A DNA stretch of 64,000 bases, from the NCBI RefSeq assembly GCF_009928415.1, contig NZ_JAABNN010000020.1:1-64000 (forward strand), read 5' to 3'. Of the stretch, positions 8,840-16,831 are shown in pieces. The stretch is from Bacillus sp. USDA818B3_A (lineage in GTDB: Bacteria; Bacillota; Bacilli; Bacillales; Cytobacillaceae). The notes under the pieces were generated by a model. The model had not been told where the DNA came from. It made no database searches and worked only from the letters and a program-made list of their open reading frames with translations. Each line of letters begins with the position of its first letter. Position 1 is the first letter of the stretch. Both the position numbers and the translations under genes were made by a program.

Positions 8840-9861
8840 GAATGAGCAACGCCCCTTTGCACGGTACCTTTTTTGACTACAAGAGGCGCCTCGGTTGTTC
8901 CTGTCATTTGGATCCCATTTCCGACAATGGCATCCTTATCTAAAATGACTCCTTCCAGTACACAATTTTCTTCAATTTGACACTTCTGCATGATGATCGA
9001 GTTACGAATAATCGCACCTTTACCGATTTTTACGGCACGGAAAATAATGCTATTCTCTACTTCTCCTTCAATCATGCACCCATTCGCTATGATGGAGTTC
9101 CTAACTTTTGAACCCTTTTTATACTTTGTTGGGGGCTCATCTTTTACCTTTGTAAGAATGGGCTCGTCATTAGTAAAAATCTGTTTCCATACGGTTGGCT
9201 GTAGAAGATCTAAGCTAGATTGATAATAACTGTTAAGGGAATCAATGTTGGAAATATAACCAGTCCAATCATACCTATTTATTTGCAATGTATGGCGTTT
9301 ATCATGCACGACATCAAAAATACTGTAATATCTCTGATCCTTGTATTGTTCAAACAAAGAGAGCAATAATTTTTTGCTCAAAATATAGGTCTGTAATGAT
9401 TCGCCATTATGAACGACCTCTGTAATATCCGCTCCTGTTTCCAAATGGCGATCTAAAATCTTACAAAAGTCAATGGTTCCGACGGTATAGCAATTGGCAA
9501 CAACTACATACTGTTGCTTACTACGTTTGAAATACGTCATATTATTTGCAAAATGAGCAAAGGATCCAAATCTCTCGATCTCCGAATTGCCTTCAGGTGA
9601 AAACACAAACAGCCCATCACGCTTTCTGCCCAAGTCCCATTGCTTACCTGATTCCAAGTGATCCATCAGGGACCGAACCTCTTGTCCGGTGAAAATAGCT
9701 ACATTCGTAATTCCTGAATTCACCATATTGGATAACATAAAATCAATCAATCGATAGCGTCCTGCAAACGGAAGAGAGGCTAAAGTACGGTGAGCAGTTA
9801 AAGTTTGAAATGTGTCAAACTCAGTGGTTGCATTGATAATTCCAAGCATTGAACAAGACAA
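8836..9861 (-). CDS. glgD: GlgD, glucose-1-phosphate adenylyltransferase regulatory subunit
   Basis: About 341 residues, related to GlgC over the nucleotidyltransferase fold (ASLPFAGRYRLIDFMLSNMVNSGI) with a C-terminal left-handed beta-helix of hexapeptide repeats. The nucleotide-binding GGxGxRL loop of catalytic GlgC is missing, as in Bacillus GlgD, which forms a heteromer with GlgC and raises its activity. The start chosen is TTG at 9861, about six bases after AAAGGGTG. A GTG at 9870 is too close to that site, and an ATG at 9849 is further than usual. It lies between glgC and glgA. Confidence 0.9.
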   Translation of the reverse strand: MSCSMLGIINATTEFDTFQTLTAHRTLASLPFAGRYRLIDFMLSNMVNSGITNVAIFTGQEVRSLMDHLESGKQWDLGRKRDGLFVFSPEGNSEIERFGSFAHFANNMTYFKRSKQQYVVVANCYTVGTIDFCKILDRHLETGADITEVVHNGESLQTYILSKKLLLSLFEQYKDQRYYSIFDVVHDKRHTLQINRYDWTGYISNIDSLNSYYQSSLDLLQPTVWKQIFTNDEPILTKVKDEPPTKYKKGSKVRNSIIANGCMIEGEVENSIIFRAVKIGKGAIIRNSIIMQKCQIEENCVLEGVILDKDAIVGNGIQMTGTTEAPLVVKKGTVQRGVAHS

Positions 9862-9893
9862 AAGTATCACCCTTTCTTCTCTTTTTAGTTTTC

Positions 9894-11024
9894 TTACGAT
9901 TCTTCACCTGCATACAGGATGACACCATCCTCATTTGATGGACGAATGACCGCATGATCTTCAACTTCAATCCCTGGGGCGATAATCGCTCTCTCTATTA
10001 CGGCATTTTTTCCAATTCGGGCATCAGGCATAATAACAGAATCGCGAATCTGACACCCTTCTTCTGCGGATACTCCCTGGAATAATACAGAATGATGAAT
10101 TATCCCTTCCACCGTACATCCTTCATTAATCAATGACTCTTCTATTTGTGCGGCCGGGGCAATATATTGGGGCGGCCGGTTTGGATTAGCAGAGTATATT
10201 CTCCATTCTCGATCATAAAGATCGAGTTCTGTTTCCTCTTTTAATAAATCCATATTGGCTTCCCATAAGCTGCTAACTGTTCCGACGTCTTTCCAGTAGC
10301 CCTTGAATGGGTAGGCGACAACCTTTTTATTTTCTTCCAGCAAGAGTGGAATAATATCCTTGCCAAAATCATTGGTTGATTGTGGATTTTTATCATCCAT
10401 TTCTAGAAAGACTTTTAAAACCGGCCATTTAAAGATATAGATACCCATGGAAGCTAAATTACTTTTAGGAGATTTCGGTTTTTCATCGAACTCAATGATT
10501 TCTAACTCCTCATTTGTATTCATAATTCCAAACCGGCTTGCTTCTTCCCAAGGCACTTCAATGACAGAAATAGAAACATCTGCATCCTTTTCAATATGGT
10601 AATCAAGCATTTTAGTATAATCCATTTTATAAATGTGGTCACCGGACAGAATGATTACGTATTCTGGATTGTATTGTGTTAAATAATTTAAATTCTGATA
10701 AATCGCGTTTGCCGTACCTCTATACCACCTAAGACCGGAAGTTTCCGAATAAGGAGGCAATACGGTTACACCACCATGCATTCGATCTAAATCCCACGCG
10801 CTGCCGATCCCGATATAGGAGTGCAAGACGAGGGGCAAGTACTGAGTTAATACTCCTACTGTATCAATACCAGAGTTTGTACAGTTACTTAAAGGAAAAT
10901 CAATAATTCGATATTTGCCCCCATAGGCAACAGCCGGTTTCGCTTTATCTTTCGTCAGTAAACTTAGCCGGCTGCCTTGTCCACCTGCCAGTAACATGGC
11001 CACGCACTTTTTTTTCTGTTTCAA
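9894..11024 (-). CDS. glgC: Glucose-1-phosphate adenylyltransferase (ADP-glucose pyrophosphorylase)
   Basis: Makes ADP-glucose from glucose-1-phosphate and ATP, the committed step of glycogen synthesis. The protein shows LLAGGQGSRL (nucleotide loop), KAKPAVAYGGKYRIIDFPLSN, SGDHIYKMDY (metal-binding Asp) and C-terminal beta-helix repeats. The open frame runs up to 11135, but family alignment and a ribosome binding site (GGGGAG, eight bases upstream) place the start at TTG 11024. This gives 376 residues beginning MKQKKKCVAM. The upstream extension reads through the remains of glgB and is not conserved-looking. Confidence 0.95.
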   Translation of the reverse strand: MKQKKKCVAMLLAGGQGSRLSLLTKDKAKPAVAYGGKYRIIDFPLSNCTNSGIDTVGVLTQYLPLVLHSYIGIGSAWDLDRMHGGVTVLPPYSETSGLRWYRGTANAIYQNLNYLTQYNPEYVIILSGDHIYKMDYTKMLDYHIEKDADVSISVIEVPWEEASRFGIMNTNEELEIIEFDEKPKSPKSNLASMGIYIFKWPVLKVFLEMDDKNPQSTNDFGKDIIPLLLEENKKVVAYPFKGYWKDVGTVSSLWEANMDLLKEETELDLYDREWRIYSANPNRPPQYIAPAAQIEESLINEGCTVEGIIHHSVLFQGVSAEEGCQIRDSVIMPDARIGKNAVIERAIIAPGIEVEDHAVIRPSNEDGVILYAGEES

Positions 11025-11162
11025 TGCTTTTACTCCCCTTTCTATTAACAGGTTGGAAGATGAAGATTTCATTTCGCGGGATGGTGAGTTCCAGATGCTA
11101 GGGCTGGTTGTAGAAGGATTTGGATGCGGTTCCAATTATCATGATCCAACTCCCCCAATGCC

Positions 11163-11372
11163 TTAGAACGTGGATAATTGCTTCATCCATTCTTTAAAGT
11201 AATTATTCATTAAGCGATACATCTCATAATTGTGTAATACCCAATATAAATCTTCTAAATCCTTCCAACATCAAACTGCCCAAACTCTACGCCCATAAAC
11301 AATAGCTTTTTTTCCAGGATTGTCATTAGATACCCTAACAGGAACGAAGTTGAGCAAATCTTTCCCATTAAT
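11163..11372 (-). pseudogene. glgB: Remnant of glgB (1,4-alpha-glucan branching enzyme)
   Basis: Broken frames on the minus strand read LMGK, then FAQLRS, then FMGVEFGQFD and, after a frame change, WKDLEDLYWVLHNYEM and YRLMNNYFKEW. These pieces are collinear with the C-terminal third of GlgB (KMPG..FAQLR..HPGKKLLFMGxEFGQFxEWKD). At least two frameshifts are needed, the frame then stops, and the catalytic part and the final beta-sandwich are gone. It lies directly upstream of glgC, where glgB stands in the B. subtilis operon, so it is what is left of the original first gene. Confidence 0.85.
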
Positions 11373-11448
11373 CTTTCATTTTATTTAATTTTAAAAAATA
11401 ATAGTAGTTTCCCCATTGACTTATCACACCCAATGAGAATATAAAAAA

Positions 11449-11481
11449 GCTTCAAACTCTATTGCCATTGGAGTTTGAAGC
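11449..11481 (-). terminator. Rho-independent terminator of the SDR gene
   Basis: Stem GCTTCAAACTC/GAGTTTGAAGC, followed on the minus strand by TTTTTTATATT. It lies about 65 bases after the stop codon of the SDR gene. Confidence 0.85.
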
Positions 11482-11547
11482 CTGCCTATTGAGATTTCAT
11501 ATATGGTAATAAACGATGTGAACATAATTTCTCTAAATCTATTAAAC

Positions 11548-12366
11548 TTATGACAACATCATCTGGCTTATCTGGTTTAAATACGCTTCGTCTCCTGCCT
11601 TTTCTTTCAAATTGATTAAAGCTTTTGCATCTTCACCGACAATATATCTAAGCTGGGATGAATCATCAGAAGCTGCATGAAAAACAATTTCTGCCACTTT
11701 TTCAGTAGAGATCATCTTTGAATTGCCCTCTCCTTTTAGAGATGTTAAATTTAGACGATCAATGTATTCTTTATAATCGGTTAAAGAAGCATCGAAGTAA
11801 TTGTCTGATGGTCTTCTGCCAAAATCAGAATCGACCGCACCCGGTTCAATCAATTTCACCTTAATGTTTTGTGATTTTAACTCGTAATAAATAGCTTCGG
11901 AAAAGCCTTCTACAGCAAATTTGGACGCATGGTAGAGCGACATACTTGGGAAAGTCACCTTTCCTCCCATAGAAGACATATTCATAATGGTACCGCCCTT
12001 ATTTTTTCTAAAATGAGGCAGGATGGCTTTTGTCACGTTCATTACACCAAATAGATTTACTTCAAATAATGATCGAATCCTCTCTTCCGATGCTGCTTCA
12101 AAGATTCCCCTGGATCCATTTCCGGCATTATTGAGAAGTACATCAATCTTTCCAAAATGTCTAATTCCTTGATCGATCGACTCGTAGATTGTATCTTTAT
12201 TCTCAACATCAAGCCTTGTAACAAAAACATTATTCTGTTCCGTTAATTCCTTTTCTATCTCGGGTGATCGCATGGTTGCAACAACATTCCAATTTCTTTC
12301 CGCAAAATATTTAGCCGTCGCTTTCCCAATTCCAGAAGAAGAACCGGTAATCATTATGGTTTTCAT
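11548..12366 (-). CDS. Short-chain dehydrogenase/reductase (SDR) family oxidoreductase
   Basis: 272 residues of the classical SDR type. TGSSSGIG near residue 8 is the NAD(P)-binding loop. NNAGNG, the catalytic serine in MNMSSMGG and the YHASK tyrosine/lysine pair are all present, so it should be active. The start ATG at 12366 (MKTIMITG) is preferred over the open-frame start at 12387 because AGGGGGG lies eight bases before it. It is a single-gene unit with its own terminator. The substrate is unknown. Confidence 0.9.
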   Translation of the reverse strand: MKTIMITGSSSGIGKATAKYFAERNWNVVATMRSPEIEKELTEQNNVFVTRLDVENKDTIYESIDQGIRHFGKIDVLLNNAGNGSRGIFEAASEERIRSLFEVNLFGVMNVTKAILPHFRKNKGGTIMNMSSMGGKVTFPSMSLYHASKFAVEGFSEAIYYELKSQNIKVKLIEPGAVDSDFGRRPSDNYFDASLTDYKEYIDRLNLTSLKGEGNSKMISTEKVAEIVFHAASDDSSQLRYIVGEDAKALINLKEKAGDEAYLNQISQMMLS

Positions 12367-12449
12367 AAAAACAGCCCCCCTAGTCAAAGTAATAAAATGA
12401 AAATTAACCCCTATTAAACATTTTATATTCTCAGATTAATATTATTTGT

Positions 12450-13556
12450 CTAAGGTTGCTTTTTATTTGAAATTGTTAGTTTAGTATAGATTATAAAAAA
12501 CAGTGTTAATTCAGCTATTATCAAAATATTGGGTACTACAATAATCAAATTAATAATAAAAAAGACGGCTAATATTCCTAAAAATAACCCTAAATGATAA
12601 ATTTTCAAGCGGTGATGCACATATCTATATTGATGGAAAACAAAGGTCGTTGACAGGAAATAGAGCAATACAGCTCCAAATACAAAAAATAAGATAAATG
12701 AGTAATGGACCTCATGTAAAAACAATAGTCTGATAGATGCTGCAATCATGCTCAAAGACATTAGAATAAAAAGATGACCATAAATAATGATTTGGCCGGA
12801 TGTTTGTAGAGACTTGTCGAGTTTCTTCTCCATGTTATCGAAATATTGCCACCACATCGATATAATCAAGATAAATGAAATGACCGCAAAGCCTATTGAA
12901 TTCCAATTTTCTTGTGTAGGCTGGATGACCGCAAGTGTACTAATAAGAGCTTCCCCAAAGAGAATAATGGTAAATAAACCAAATCGCTCTAATAAGTGAG
13001 CCGTATTTGTGGGAACCTTTTGTAAGCATTTTCGTCCAAGCACCGGGACAATGATATCAATAAGGATTCCAGTATACAACACAGCATATCGAATCCAAGA
13101 ATCAAAAAAGACGGACACTAATGAAATGACGATTCCAATCCAAAAATACCTTCCCAGAAATAGGGCTGCTTGTTTTCGAACTCCTGTTTCTACACGCTGG
13201 ATAATAAGATACTGGATAGCAGTCACAGCTCTTAACCCGATATACCCAATTAAAAAAGAAAAATAATAAGGATCAAAATCAACTGATAAACTTGATGTCA
13301 TAATTAGTACAAAAAACATTTGCAGAATTAAAAAGATACGTTGCTGAAATAAATCATTTCCAAACCGGTTAATAAATATGGTTTGACCAACCCAAGCCCA
13401 CCATATAGGAATAAAAATTAATACAAACTTTAATAAATACTCTGCATGGATATGACCATCTTCAACATGAAGTAAAACATGAGTCGCAGCCGCAACCGCC
13501 GCCACAAATAACAAATCATAAAAGAGTTCTAACCACGACACTTTCTTTTCTTCCAT
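12450..13556 (-). CDS. Low temperature requirement protein A (LtrA) family membrane protein
   Basis: 368 residues with about ten hydrophobic spans. The N-terminal VSWLELFYDLLFVAA is the hallmark of the LtrA family (PF06772), as are the conserved FGEALIST and WWQYFD motifs further on. LtrA was named for a Listeria mutant that grows poorly in the cold; the biochemical role is not established. It stands alone, in the same direction as the SDR gene but about 80 bases upstream of it. Confidence 0.9.
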   Translation of the reverse strand: MEEKKVSWLELFYDLLFVAAVAAATHVLLHVEDGHIHAEYLLKFVLIFIPIWWAWVGQTIFINRFGNDLFQQRIFLILQMFFVLIMTSSLSVDFDPYYFSFLIGYIGLRAVTAIQYLIIQRVETGVRKQAALFLGRYFWIGIVISLVSVFFDSWIRYAVLYTGILIDIIVPVLGRKCLQKVPTNTAHLLERFGLFTIILFGEALISTLAVIQPTQENWNSIGFAVISFILIISMWWQYFDNMEKKLDKSLQTSGQIIIYGHLFILMSLSMIAASIRLLFLHEVHYSFILFFVFGAVLLYFLSTTFVFHQYRYVHHRLKIYHLGLFLGILAVFFIINLIIVVPNILIIAELTLFFIIYTKLTISNKKQP

Positions 13557-13559
13557 TTC

Positions 13560-13843
13560 AGCACTCCCTCCAATTCTTTTAGTTACTAGTATGGTTGAAA
13601 AATATGGTAATTGGAAGAGAAAATAAAATTGACAATTTCATAAGAGAACCTTATTCAAAGTAATCTTTTCTATACTCCTCCACCTCCTCATCACTAAGGA
13701 ATCTGTTCGATTCACCTATTGTCCCGCCTTGAATCTCCCAATTTTATTTTGGTCAGAAATAGCATCATTAAAATTACCCGCATGTCTTTAAGAATGAAAA
13801 CAAGAATTCGCAAAAGTTTCCTCTTAAAAATTTATTGAAAAAT
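13560..13843. other. Gene-free stretch before the first type I toxin locus
   Basis: No intact gene is seen. A minus-strand tail reading FLSDEEVEEYRKDYFE and a stop (about 13655-13725) looks protein-like but has an in-frame stop just upstream and no start. It may be the end of a lost gene. Confidence 0.4.
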
Positions 13844-13872
13844 TTTACGATAGAATCCGAATCAGTTATAAT
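13844..13872 (+). promoter_or_regulatory. Promoter of the antisense antitoxin RNA (copy 1)
   Basis: TTTACG, 17 bases, then TATAAT. The same boxes and spacing recur at the second intact locus (30063-30091), where the spacer differs, which supports selection on the promoter. Confidence 0.75.
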
Positions 13873-13878
13873 ATGACT

Positions 13879-14012
13879 ATTAATGAATAAATTAAAAAAG
13901 ACCAGACATGCAGCCACATGTCCGGTCTAGCAATAGACGGTTCCCTCTAAGGGCAATCGGCTAGGGAGAAATAATCCACCAGAGCCTTCTAACTCAAGGG
14001 TGGATTATTTTA
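13879..14012 (+). ncRNA. Predicted antisense antitoxin RNA of the type I toxin locus (copy 1)
   Basis: A transcript starting shortly after TATAAT at 13872 would run about 130 bases and end at the hairpin AATAATCCACC/GGTGGATTATT (13970-14009), followed by TTATTGATTT. It lies opposite the 3' untranslated region and last codons of the toxin message on the minus strand, the overlap used by RatA against TxpA and SR4 against BsrG in B. subtilis. The sequence is strongly conserved with 30099-30235, including parts that encode no protein. Expression itself is not shown by sequence. Confidence 0.75.
13900..13927 (-). terminator. Terminator of the toxin message (copy 1)
   Basis: Stem GACCAGACATG/CATGTCCGGTC (one mismatch), followed on the minus strand by TTTTTTAATTT. 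It closes the toxin message about 80 bases after the stop codon and inside the antisense region. Confidence 0.85.
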
Positions 14013-14088
14013 TTGATTTAAATGACAGTACGGTTACGATTAAACTTGCAAAACCAATCGCAAACATTAATGATTCATAAACTGTCAT
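14005..14088 (-). CDS. Small hydrophobic type I toxin, holin-like (TxpA/BsrG type), copy 1
   Basis: 27 residues beginning MTVYESLMFAIGFASL and ending with a short basic tail. The MxVYESLM start and single membrane span match the BsrG/TxpA/putative holin-like toxin group of Bacillus. GGGGGTGAT precedes the ATG. The stop codon lies inside the stem of the converging antisense-RNA terminator. In the message, AAGGGTGG (from 14124-14131) can pair with CCACCCTT (from 13996-14003), a 5'-3' contact like those that hold type I toxin messages inactive. When free, the peptide would insert in the cell membrane. Confidence 0.85.
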   Translation of the reverse strand: MTVYESLMFAIGFASLIVTVLSFKSIK

Positions 14089-14216
14089 GCGGTATCACCC
14101 CCTTTCAAATGGGAGTGCGCCGACCACCCTTGTGAAATCCTATTCTATTGTAATTTATAGTTTATCATATTTAACAAAGAAACAGAACACATGTTTCTAC
14201 TCCTTGATCTATTCAA

Positions 14217-14340
14217 TTACCATTTAAAAATCTCATCAACAGCTTGGTGATATCCCCCTGATTTTTGAAAGAATTCCTTCACTTTTTCGGTCAGGCTTCG
14301 AAAATCCTTAATGGTGTCAGAAGGAATTGTAGCAGAAATA
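14217..14340 (-). pseudogene. Possible C-terminal gene fragment, unidentified
   Basis: A minus-strand frame ends with a protein-like stretch containing SLTEKVKEFFQKSGGYHQ and a stop. It has no start of its own, because the frame runs back through the YdbP terminator. It looks like the tail of a lost gene, but I could not assign a family. Confidence 0.35.
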
Positions 14341-14348
14341 CAAAAAAC

Positions 14349-14374
14349 AAACGACCAGAGATTTCTGGTCGTTT
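14349..14374 (-). terminator. Terminator of the YdbP-type thioredoxin gene
   Basis: Stem AAACGACCAGA/TCTGGTCGTTT, followed on the minus strand by a T-rich run. It lies just after the stop codon at 14380. Confidence 0.85.
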
Positions 14375-14379
14375 CGATG

Positions 14380-14703
14380 TTATTTTTGATTTTGTTCGTC
14401 CAAAAACTCTCTAACTTGTTCTGGAGATTTGGCATTCGCACTGTGTAAATGAGCAAGTTTTTCTCCGTTTTGGAAGATAAGCAAACTCGGGATGCCCATG
14501 ACAGAATATTTTTCAGCTAACTCAGGAAATTTATCACGATTGATTTCGTACCAATCATATTGAGGATAATCCTTAATCACCTCATCAATGAACATGTTCA
14601 TCCGCGTACAATCCGGGCACCAGCCAGCAAAAAACTTAACGATAACTGGTTGAGCTTCCGAAATCACTTTATCAAATTTTTCAACGTTAGTAATCGTCTC
14701 CAT
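14380..14703 (-). CDS. ydbP: Thioredoxin family protein, YdbP-like
   Basis: 107 residues with a thioredoxin fold. The active site is WCPDC near residue 29, in place of the WCGPC of TrxA. The cis-proline lies in MGIPSLLIF, and the family-specific AHLHSANAKSPE follows. Overall it matches the uncharacterised B. subtilis YdbP. Expected role: cytoplasmic thiol-disulfide exchange with an unknown partner. It is a single gene with its own terminator and a GGAGGG ribosome binding site. Confidence 0.88.
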   Translation of the reverse strand: METITNVEKFDKVISEAQPVIVKFFAGWCPDCTRMNMFIDEVIKDYPQYDWYEINRDKFPELAEKYSVMGIPSLLIFQNGEKLAHLHSANAKSPEQVREFLDEQNQK

Positions 14704-14764
14704 TTAAATCCCTCCAATCCAATTCATGTTTTTACTATAACAATAGTGTAAAGTCGTTAGACAT

Positions 14765-15035
14765 TTATTTCAATATATTTGATTGATTAAAATAACGAGT
14801 TACCATGCTTCTTCCGTTTGGATTTTCTTCCATTCCTAGCATCAAGTAATCAATTAGGTCCAAAAAGTTTTGAATTTTATCCTCGACAACAGGTTGACTC
14901 CAGTAGTACCCTTGTCCCTCATGGCAATTTTCTGTAAAAGGTAGGATAATTGTTTCCTGTTTTCTATTCCTACGGCTAAAACATTTAATTTCAAACGATT
15001 ACCTAAATAGATGATTGCATTTACAATAATCTCAT
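14765..15035 (-). pseudogene. Remnant of an EAL-domain (c-di-GMP phosphodiesterase) protein
   Basis: Two minus-strand frames together give the end of an EAL domain: AIIYLGNRLKLNVLAVGIEN (family form: II.LA..L.L.VIAEGVET), then after a frame change CHEGQGYYWSQPV (family form: ...QGYYFSKPLP) and a 40-residue tail ending NQSNILK. The glutamate of the AEGVE motif survives as GIEN in shifted form, but the EAL motif and most of the barrel are absent. It abuts the maltose-acetyltransferase remnant. Confidence 0.8.
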
Positions 15036-15038
15036 GTC

Positions 15039-15193
15039 TTAATCTAAATCATTAATAAATGACTTATCATCCGTTTCAAGGGTCTCATTATACAATCTCG
15101 TTAACCTTCTAGAATTTAGTCTTTCTTTTACTAATTCTGGTCGGCTGCATTATATAGTTCACCAATTACCATTTTTACTTTTTCTGTTTTCAT
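15039..15193 (-). pseudogene. maa: N-terminal remnant of a maltose O-acetyltransferase (maa)
   Basis: Starting at ATG 15193, with GGAG upstream, the frame reads MKTEKVKMVIGELYNAAD and then stops. A shifted frame continues PELVKERLNSRRLTRLYNET and LETDDKSF. Both match the N-terminal cap domain of bacterial sugar/maltose acetyltransferases. The hexapeptide-repeat domain is missing, and the EAL remnant follows directly. A frameshift plus a large deletion explains this. Confidence 0.85.
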
Positions 15194-15345
15194 TTTTTAA
15201 ACTCCTAAATTTGTTTTATATAGCCTATCAATATCTTAAATAAGTTGTTTGAGATTGTAAAAATGATTACCAATGTCTAATTATTCATGAATAGAAAAAT
15301 GCGATCTATTTATCCTTTGATCTATACGATCATTTATTATGTAAA

Positions 15346-15789
15346 CTAAAATGGTAGTTCGTCGTCTAACATAAAAGGATTATAATTTTTTGATTTGGTT
15401 ATATTTTGCTTATCCTCATCCTCTTCCATTTCCTCTTTCGTAAGACCAAAGGGAAAGCCGTTTTCAGTATACCCTGCAACATAATAGAACATATTATCCC
15501 ATTCATCATTAAACAACTCTTTTTCTTGCTTCCTTTTTTCCTTCTGCTTTTGCCTGGCCTCAATTGTTTTCTTTACCTGATCCTTGTATGATTGTCTTAT
15601 TTTAAAGCCCAGCATTTCAAGCTCGGCAATCGCACAAATCAGATCTACACCATACCACTTACTGTAACCTTTGGCTAGATTCTTTCCATCATATTGCTCA
15701 ATCCACTTTTTCGCGTTTTGAAGCCGTTCTTTTTGATTATATCGTTTTCTTCTCGGCGTGTTATTTGCGTTATGCTTCTGTTTTGCCAT
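15346..15789 (-). CDS. Conserved hypothetical protein, charged
   Basis: 147 residues from the ATG at 15789 (MAKQKHNANN), chosen because GAGG lies six bases before it; the open frame extends to 15831 without a ribosome binding site. The N-terminus is strongly basic, a central region contains KGYSKWYGVDLICAIAELEMLG, and a K/E/Q-rich helix and an acidic tail ending DDELPF follow. No known domain was recognised. The central part could be a small helical DNA- or RNA-binding unit, but that is a guess. It stands alone. Confidence 0.65.
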   Translation of the reverse strand: MAKQKHNANNTPRRKRYNQKERLQNAKKWIEQYDGKNLAKGYSKWYGVDLICAIAELEMLGFKIRQSYKDQVKKTIEARQKQKEKRKQEKELFNDEWDNMFYYVAGYTENGFPFGLTKEEMEEDEDKQNITKSKNYNPFMLDDELPF

Positions 15790-15971
15790 TTGCTTCCTCA
15801 CCGTATTTCTAATTGTATTATGTAAAGTCATGAAATAAATTGATTTCCATTGAAATCATTCTGCCAAGTAGCCTATTTCTCTTTTATCCTTTTCTTCCAA
15901 TAGGTAGATAATTCCTCTTATAGTTGTTTAAGCATAAGTAACCTCCAAAATTGATAAGTCTATTATAAAGA

Positions 15972-16005
15972 AAAACACATTGAATTGTGGAATTCAATGT
16001 GTTTT
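15972..16005 (-). terminator. Terminator of the PAS-domain gene
   Basis: Perfect 15-bp stem AAAACACATTGAATT/AATTCAATGTGTTTT with a four-base loop, followed on the minus strand by TCTTTATAATA. It lies 34 bases after the PAS gene. Confidence 0.9.
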
Positions 16006-16038
16006 CAGCAGCTTCTCAAATGAGAAGGGTACTATTTT

Positions 16039-16515
16039 TTATTTAGGCTTTACAGCAATAAATTCATCAATCGTTTCAGGGGTATTTATTCCTTCTTTTC
16101 CTTTGAAATGGTCGATATTAACGGTCACATCCATACAGCCAAGGTATTTTCCATTTTCATCACGTACTGCCATAAACTTTTGATAGATTTGACCAGATTC
16201 ACCAGAGCGTTTTGGGAACCAAAATTCCCATTCGTCGCGTGTTCCTGAACGGAAATCATTCAACAATTTCTCAACGTGGTGGGCCACTTTTGGGTGAAGC
16301 TCAAGCACAGGGCGGCCAATCGCTTCTTTACGGCGACCATGTACGCGGTTTGGATTATTTGAATACCAGCGGAAAATATCGTTAGCATCACAAAAGCCCA
16401 TTTCAAATGGCAAAAGTTTAATAATTGAATCCAAAGTGCTTGCTTTAATCGGACCAGTTTCAAAATTAATGACAGCTTCAGGACTTATTAAATCTAACAA
16501 TTTTTCTTCAGACAT
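16039..16515 (-). CDS. PAS-domain protein of the DUF438 C-terminal type
   Basis: 158 residues from the ATG at 16515, where AAAGGAG precedes MSEEKLL; the longer open frame has no such site. The body matches the PAS module that ends DUF438 proteins: LPFEMGFCDANDIFRWYSN, then GRPVLELHP, VEKLLNDFRSGTRDEWEFW and a closing VRDENGKYLGCMDVT. PAS domains of this group sense small ligands, redox state or heme. No output domain is attached. The FNR/Fur-like promoter module at 16741-16831 points towards this gene. Confidence 0.8.
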   Translation of the reverse strand: MSEEKLLDLISPEAVINFETGPIKASTLDSIIKLLPFEMGFCDANDIFRWYSNNPNRVHGRRKEAIGRPVLELHPKVAHHVEKLLNDFRSGTRDEWEFWFPKRSGESGQIYQKFMAVRDENGKYLGCMDVTVNIDHFKGKEGINTPETIDEFIAVKPK

Positions 16516-16740
16516 TTTTAAATCTCCTTTATGAGAAAAATATAATTCCATAATAGTAAGCAAAATTATCATTTAGGTTTACAAGTTTAGTAATTCTTCT
16601 AAATCGGGTAACCTAGTTCATATACGGTCTCTCCAATCCTGTTTTTAGTTGGCGATTATCTATCATTTGATCCATTAAGAAAAGCTTGTGCTTTTAAATT
16701 ATTGGACAAAGTTGTAGATTTTCTCGTATTCATTTTAAAA

Positions 16741-16831
16741 AAACAAACTCTTATAAGCTGATTATCGTTCTCATTTATATTTACCTTCTTATCATAACGG
16801 AAATGCATTTCTATTTCCTTGATTTAAATCA
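16741..16831 (-). promoter_or_regulatory. Promoter module with FNR-like palindrome and Fur-like box (copy A)
   Basis: Contains the palindrome TTGATTTAAATCA (16819-16831) and, on the minus strand, TATGAT (16796-16791). If TATGAT is the -10 box, the start falls near 16784 and the palindrome centre at -41.5, the class II activator position of CRP/FNR proteins. TGAGAACGATAATCA lies just downstream of the start and resembles the 7-1-7 Fur box. A gap-free copy about 84% identical by eye lies at 21881-21971. The next minus-strand gene is the PAS protein. Confidence 0.55.
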
